Below are positions 6,326 to 8,792 of a DNA stretch of 8,792 nt, in pieces. A program made the position numbers and the translations under genes. Where the stretch lies: contig JAEDJT010000049.1 of assembly GCA_016296185.1 (NCBI GenBank), positions 1-8,792 on the forward strand, in the 5' to 3' direction. Positions within the stretch are counted from its first letter, which is position 1; each line of letters opens with the position of its first letter. Below the pieces are notes generated by a model. It had not been told where the DNA came from and did no database searches. It saw only the letters and a program-made list of their open reading frames with translations. Source of the DNA: Bacilli bacterium. Its GTDB lineage: Bacteria > Bacillota_I > Bacilli_A > RF39 > UBA660.

Positions 6326-6787
6326 TTATGAAATTATTTTTGAAAGTAAACTTACAACAGCTGTAAGATAGAATATATTAGCTGCTGCATTTTCTATTGC
6401 TACTGTATATCCTGTCATTTTTACATTTGTTCTAAATGTATCTATGACAGTAGTAATTAAAAAATAAAGATGAACAAACATTGAAATAATCATTATATAG
6501 TTAATTGAAGAAATTTCTCCTACAGTAGTAATTACTGCTGTCTTGTATATAAGAATATCAAATACAATAGAAATACCTACGAGGAAAAATGCTACTGCAT
6601 AAAATAAACCTTGAACTGCCTGCGGAGAAAGCATAGAGTATTTTTTCTGCATATTAAGCATATTATCTCGCATTGATAGTGACATATCAATAGCTTTCTT
6701 CCTGTTAAAAGCTGTAGGAATTGATTTAATGCTTGAACATAAATGAAGCGCCGCTAAAATTAAAACTACAATTTCCATTACCATCAT
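6326..6787 (-). CDS. Hypothetical membrane protein, about four membrane segments
   Basis: Codes for 153 residues, not recognised. Hydrophobic segments lie at about 4-20 (EIVVLILAALHLCSSI), 60-92 (GLFYAVAFFLVGISIVFDILIY), 98-118 (YIMIISMFVHLYFLITTVI) and 130-151 (ANIFYLTAVVSLLSKI). A basic, amphipathic stretch with RKKAIDMSLSMRDNMLNMQKKYS separates the first two. Alone between its own promoter (6820-6848) and a strong terminator, so it is expressed as a single gene. ATG 6787 follows AAGGAGAAG at good spacing; ATG 6778 is another choice. It may alter the host membrane, for example in superinfection exclusion, but nothing in the sequence proves this. No internal TAG. Confidence 0.8.
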   Translation of the reverse strand: MMVMEIVVLILAALHLCSSIKSIPTAFNRKKAIDMSLSMRDNMLNMQKKYSMLSPQAVQGLFYAVAFFLVGISIVFDILIYKTAVITTVGEISSINYIMIISMFVHLYFLITTVIDTFRTNVKMTGYTVAIENAAANIFYLTAVVSLLSKIIS

Positions 6788-6819
6788 AAATATCTTCTCC
6801 TTTTTTATTTTCTATATAT

Positions 6820-6848
6820 ATTATAACATATATTTTATAAAAAATAAA
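6820..6848 (-). promoter_or_regulatory. Promoter of the membrane protein gene
   Basis: TATAAT (6825-6820) with TG at the extended -10 position, followed by ATATATAGAAAA, as at three other sites. The -35 position holds TTTATT, a poor match, and lies within the terminator of the preceding gene. The extended -10 may compensate. Confidence 0.75.
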
Positions 6849-6880
6849 GGTTATCTCTTTTATTAAGATAACCTTTATTT
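6842..6880 (-). terminator. Rho-independent terminator of the ligase-HPr unit
   Basis: A 15-bp stem (arms 6880-6866 and 6856-6842, core AAAGGTTATCT) with a 9-base loop, 4 bases after the HPr-like gene's stop codon. The stem's A/T ends give the flanking A and T runs. It overlaps the -35 region of the next promoter, so termination and initiation share sequence. Confidence 0.9.
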
Positions 6881-6884
6881 TTTT

Positions 6885-7121
6885 TTACTGCTCTACTATA
6901 AAAGACTGGATAAAATTATGAAATTCTTCCAAATCACTAGGATAAGAAACTGTTACACCTTTAGATGTATCAAGAGACAGTACTCCAAGAAGCGATGTTG
7001 CTTCTACAATTTGCCTACCCTGAGAAAGAAGGATATCTCCCTTATGCTTCTCAAAGCGGGTTGCCGCATTTACAAAGTCAGTAATATCCTTCAGCCTATC
7101 TAAGACAATAAAATTAGTCAT
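6885..7121 (-). CDS. HPr-like protein, phosphorylatable His region not conserved
   Basis: Codes for 78 residues resembling the HPr fold of the phosphotransferase system. The alignable part is FVNAATRFEKHKGDILLSQGRQIVEATSLLGVLSLDTSKGVTV, which matches the HPr pattern LVQTASKF...DI.L...G..V..KSIMGVMSL...; the Ser corresponding to Ser46 (in ATSLLGVLSL) is present. The N-terminal HPr motif GIHARPA is replaced by RLKDITDF, with no His or Arg where His15 and Arg17 should be, so it cannot act as a normal phosphocarrier. It could bind CcpA-like or PTS partners of the host as a decoy or regulator (inference). ATG 7121 follows AAAGGAGA. It lies 21 bases after the ligase gene in the same unit and is followed by the terminator. 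Confidence 0.75.
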   Translation of the reverse strand: MTNFIVLDRLKDITDFVNAATRFEKHKGDILLSQGRQIVEATSLLGVLSLDTSKGVTVSYPSDLEEFHNFIQSFIVEQ

Positions 7122-7142
7122 AATCTACTCTCCTTTCATTTA

Positions 7143-8330
7143 TTAAGAATGATATTTAAGTATAAATTCAGGTGATACACATTTAAAAGAAGATTTTCCA
7201 TCTATTGAACGGAATACGACTCCTTCTCTCATACCGTTATCAATAACAGATTTTGTTCCATTTACGTAAGCTCTAAGCTCCTCTATGGTTGCGGGAAGAA
7301 TTATACCACCATAAGAAAGAATAGGGACACAAGGGATTCCGAGAGGCTTAAGAATTGCCGTCATTTCTGAGGGGTTAAATCTCTGCACTTCACCATTTTT
7401 GTATCCATAGATAAGATTAAATGCTGCGAAATCGTGGTCTTTCATACCATAGTCTCTCTTCTGAATACCTGCTCCATAAGTTTCTCCCTGAAGAGTAACG
7501 TATTCTACATCTTTGCGGGTTGCAAGAATATTGCGAAGAACTTCTTCTACATTATACTTTTTGCCCATTTCAAGATAAACGTTTGTATCATAATAGCAAG
7601 CTTTATCGGGATTGTCGAAGACTACATTTCTGGAGCAAACTCTATAGTCCATCTTGCCCATTGCCGCACGCTTCATTGTAAAGGTAGTGGATGTTCCATC
7701 TATTTTTTCGGTAGGTATCCAAAGCTGCTTAGAGTTTTCAAGAATCCAAGGCATATTTTCTATACGCTCTTCATCTGTCTTCTTAACCCAGTCAGGCCAA
7801 GCAGTTTTCTTGTCCTTTTTCTTACCAAAGAAGAAGAACATTATATTTCTGCCAATTTTATACTTCATAATTTTCTTTATGAGGGGATTAGCAAAGAGCT
7901 TAGGCTTCCGCTGTTCCATTCTTTTGTATTTATCTTCGGAGTCCGCTTTTCTTTTATTATCTTCCTCAACAGAGTATGTTACTTTGAGTATATCTGTAAG
8001 GTCTGAATGAATTATAGGAGGAATTTTATATTCAGCTCCAAATGCAGAGAAAGGAAGTGCAAGACCCTGTGAAATAACTTTGAATTTATTAAGTTTCATA
8101 GTCTTTACTTTATATCCTTTAGACTCCATAAAAGCAGACCAATCTGCGGCAGGAAGCTTTGAGTCTATTTCAAAATATACACAAAGGTCATTCTCCTTAA
8201 ATTCGCCTTTCTTTGCAATGCAGGTCCAACCATTAATGCCAATAAGCTCAATGTTATCGGCTTCTTCAATAGGCTTTACCCAAGCAATTTTTTCAACATA
8301 AGCTAAAGCTCTTTTGTTATTGATAATCAT
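7143..8330 (-). CDS. RNA ligase (DRB0094-type, with N-terminal OB-like domain)
   Basis: Predicted ATP-dependent RNA ligase (395 residues) sealing 3'-OH and 5'-phosphate ends. The N-terminal module (about 1-98; KRALAYVEKI, ADNIELIGINGWTCIAKKGEF, LCVYFEIDSKLP, ISQGLALP) resembles the domain preceding the catalytic core in ligases related to Deinococcus DraRnl. A basic linker (about 120-180) follows. The nucleotidyltransferase core has motif I TEKIDGTS, with K209 as the predicted adenylation site; CSRN (232-235); LQGETYG (280-286); FNLIYG (304-309); EGVVFRS (369-375); and SFKCVS (381-386). ATG 8330 is chosen because AGAAGG lies 10 bases upstream and an in-frame start at 8396 would overlap the promoter. 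Likely partner: the kinase at 5358-5879, giving an RNA repair pair that could restore tRNAs cut by host defence nucleases. No internal TAG. Confidence 0.92.
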   Translation of the reverse strand: MIINNKRALAYVEKIAWVKPIEEADNIELIGINGWTCIAKKGEFKENDLCVYFEIDSKLPAADWSAFMESKGYKVKTMKLNKFKVISQGLALPFSAFGAEYKIPPIIHSDLTDILKVTYSVEEDNKRKADSEDKYKRMEQRKPKLFANPLIKKIMKYKIGRNIMFFFFGKKKDKKTAWPDWVKKTDEERIENMPWILENSKQLWIPTEKIDGTSTTFTMKRAAMGKMDYRVCSRNVVFDNPDKACYYDTNVYLEMGKKYNVEEVLRNILATRKDVEYVTLQGETYGAGIQKRDYGMKDHDFAAFNLIYGYKNGEVQRFNPSEMTAILKPLGIPCVPILSYGGIILPATIEELRAYVNGTKSVIDNGMREGVVFRSIDGKSSFKCVSPEFILKYHS

Positions 8331-8367
8331 AAATACCAATCCTTCTTTCTTTTCATTTTCTATATAT

Positions 8368-8396
8368 ATTATATCATATATTTTTATAAAAATCAA
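8368..8396 (-). promoter_or_regulatory. Promoter of the RNA ligase unit
   Basis: TTGATT (8396-8391), a 17-base spacer ending in TGA, and TATAAT (8373-8368), followed by ATATATAGAAAA. The predicted start point lies about 30 bases before the ligase ATG at 8330. Confidence 0.9.
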
Positions 8397-8411
8397 TAAA
8401 TAAATTTTGAT

Positions 8412-8440
8412 TTGACTTTATAAAGAATATATGTTATAAT
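8412..8440 (+). promoter_or_regulatory. Plus-strand promoter, antisense to the partial gene
   Basis: TTGACT (8412-8417), a 17-base spacer with TG (8432-8433) one base before TATAAT (8435-8440). It matches the other promoters but points right, into the 3' end of the minus-strand gene at 8468-8792. No plus-strand gene with a start codon and length follows it inside the window: ATG 8462 opens only five codons. It may produce an antisense RNA or drive a gene beyond the window, or it may be chance in very AT-rich DNA. Confidence 0.5.
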
Positions 8441-8467
8441 AATTATAATAAAGATAAATATATGAAA

Positions 8468-8792
8468 TTATTTATATAAATATTTATAAGATAATAATGT
8501 AGCATTATGATAATTATAATAAGGTAAAGTATATGCCTTTACAGTGCATAATGTTTCTGGATTATTATAATCATAATCTAAATCGTGCTCCCAATTATAA
8601 TCTGCATAAGTACTTAATTGAGGAGTAATAATATTTTTATTGATTTCAAATTTACATAAAACTTCTTCTGTTACAATACCTGTTAAAAAGTCTAAACATT
8701 CAATAGGAGATAAATGAAAAATGTTATTTTTCCAAGAAATAACTTTAGTTTTTTCAGATAAAAAACATATGCCATTACAATTCCATCTACCT
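8468..8792 (-). CDS. Hypothetical protein, C-terminal 107 residues only
   Basis: Open frame running in from the right edge, ending in TAA at 8470-8468. It reads GRWNCNGICFLSEKTKVISW at the edge and ends in YNYHNATLLSYKYLYK. The composition is rich in Asn, Tyr and Asp towards the end (DLDYDYNNPET). A frame this long without stops, in DNA this AT-rich and on the same strand as the other genes, is unlikely to be chance. I do not recognise the family. The N-terminus and start lie outside the window. No clear hairpin follows it before the ligase promoter, so its transcript may run into the ligase gene. Confidence 0.65.
   Translation of the reverse strand, partial: GRWNCNGICFLSEKTKVISWKNNIFHLSPIECLDFLTGIVTEEVLCKFEINKNIITPQLSTYADYNWEHDLDYDYNNPETLCTVKAYTLPYYNYHNATLLSYKYLYK

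Noticed and set aside
7434..8006. Plus-strand open frame of 190 codons opposite the RNA ligase
   Set aside because: It is the mirror of a gene with clear ligase motifs, has no ribosome binding site, and its product is a random-looking, Phe/Ile-rich sequence.
8331..8396. Longer N-terminus of the RNA ligase from 8396
   Set aside because: It would overlap the -35 and -10 boxes. The ligase family begins near KRALAYVEKI, and ATG 8330 has its own ribosome binding site.

Overview
This window looks like part of the genome of a large, AT-rich double-stranded DNA phage. Nearly all genes lie on the minus strand, they are packed tightly with AAAGGAG-type ribosome binding sites, and the promoters are of the consensus sigma70/sigmaA type. 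The strong Shine-Dalgarno sequences, the TTGACA/TATAAT promoters, the LL-H-type holin and the HPr-like protein point to a Firmicutes (probably clostridial) host. That host assignment is an inference. No tRNA, integrase or CRISPR array is visible.

The main result is that TAG appears to be a sense codon here, most likely glutamine. Four genes become full length only if one in-frame TAG is read through: the intron endonuclease (TAG at 745-747), the holin (3722-3724), a coiled-coil protein (4146-4148) and an unknown protein (5038-5040). Each restored gene starts at a suitable ribosome binding site or meets its neighbour exactly. Every complete gene ends in TAA or TGA, never TAG.

Layout in the direction of transcription (right to left): the 3' end of an unknown gene (8468 to window end); promoter, RNA ligase and HPr-like protein, then a terminator; promoter, small membrane protein, then a 34-bp palindromic terminator; promoter, zinc-binding protein and polynucleotide-kinase-like enzyme; promoter, unknown protein, phosphoesterase, coiled-coil protein and holin, then a hairpin; a second phosphoesterase; promoter, small unknown protein and the type II topoisomerase large subunit. 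The topoisomerase gene is interrupted by a td-like group I intron (1-1098, 3' end outside the window) that carries a GIY-YIG homing endonuclease.

The intron sits exactly between EG and the expected DSAGG of the topoisomerase Toprim motif. The kinase and the ligase could together form an RNA repair pathway like that of T4 Pnk and Rnl. The four leftmost-directed transcription units start from near-identical promoters that share a 14-base block, TATAATATATATAG. The stop-codon change falls in the holin operon and in the intron endonuclease, but not in the topoisomerase, ligase or kinase. This matches the idea that recoding delays lysis proteins until a suppressor tRNA is available.
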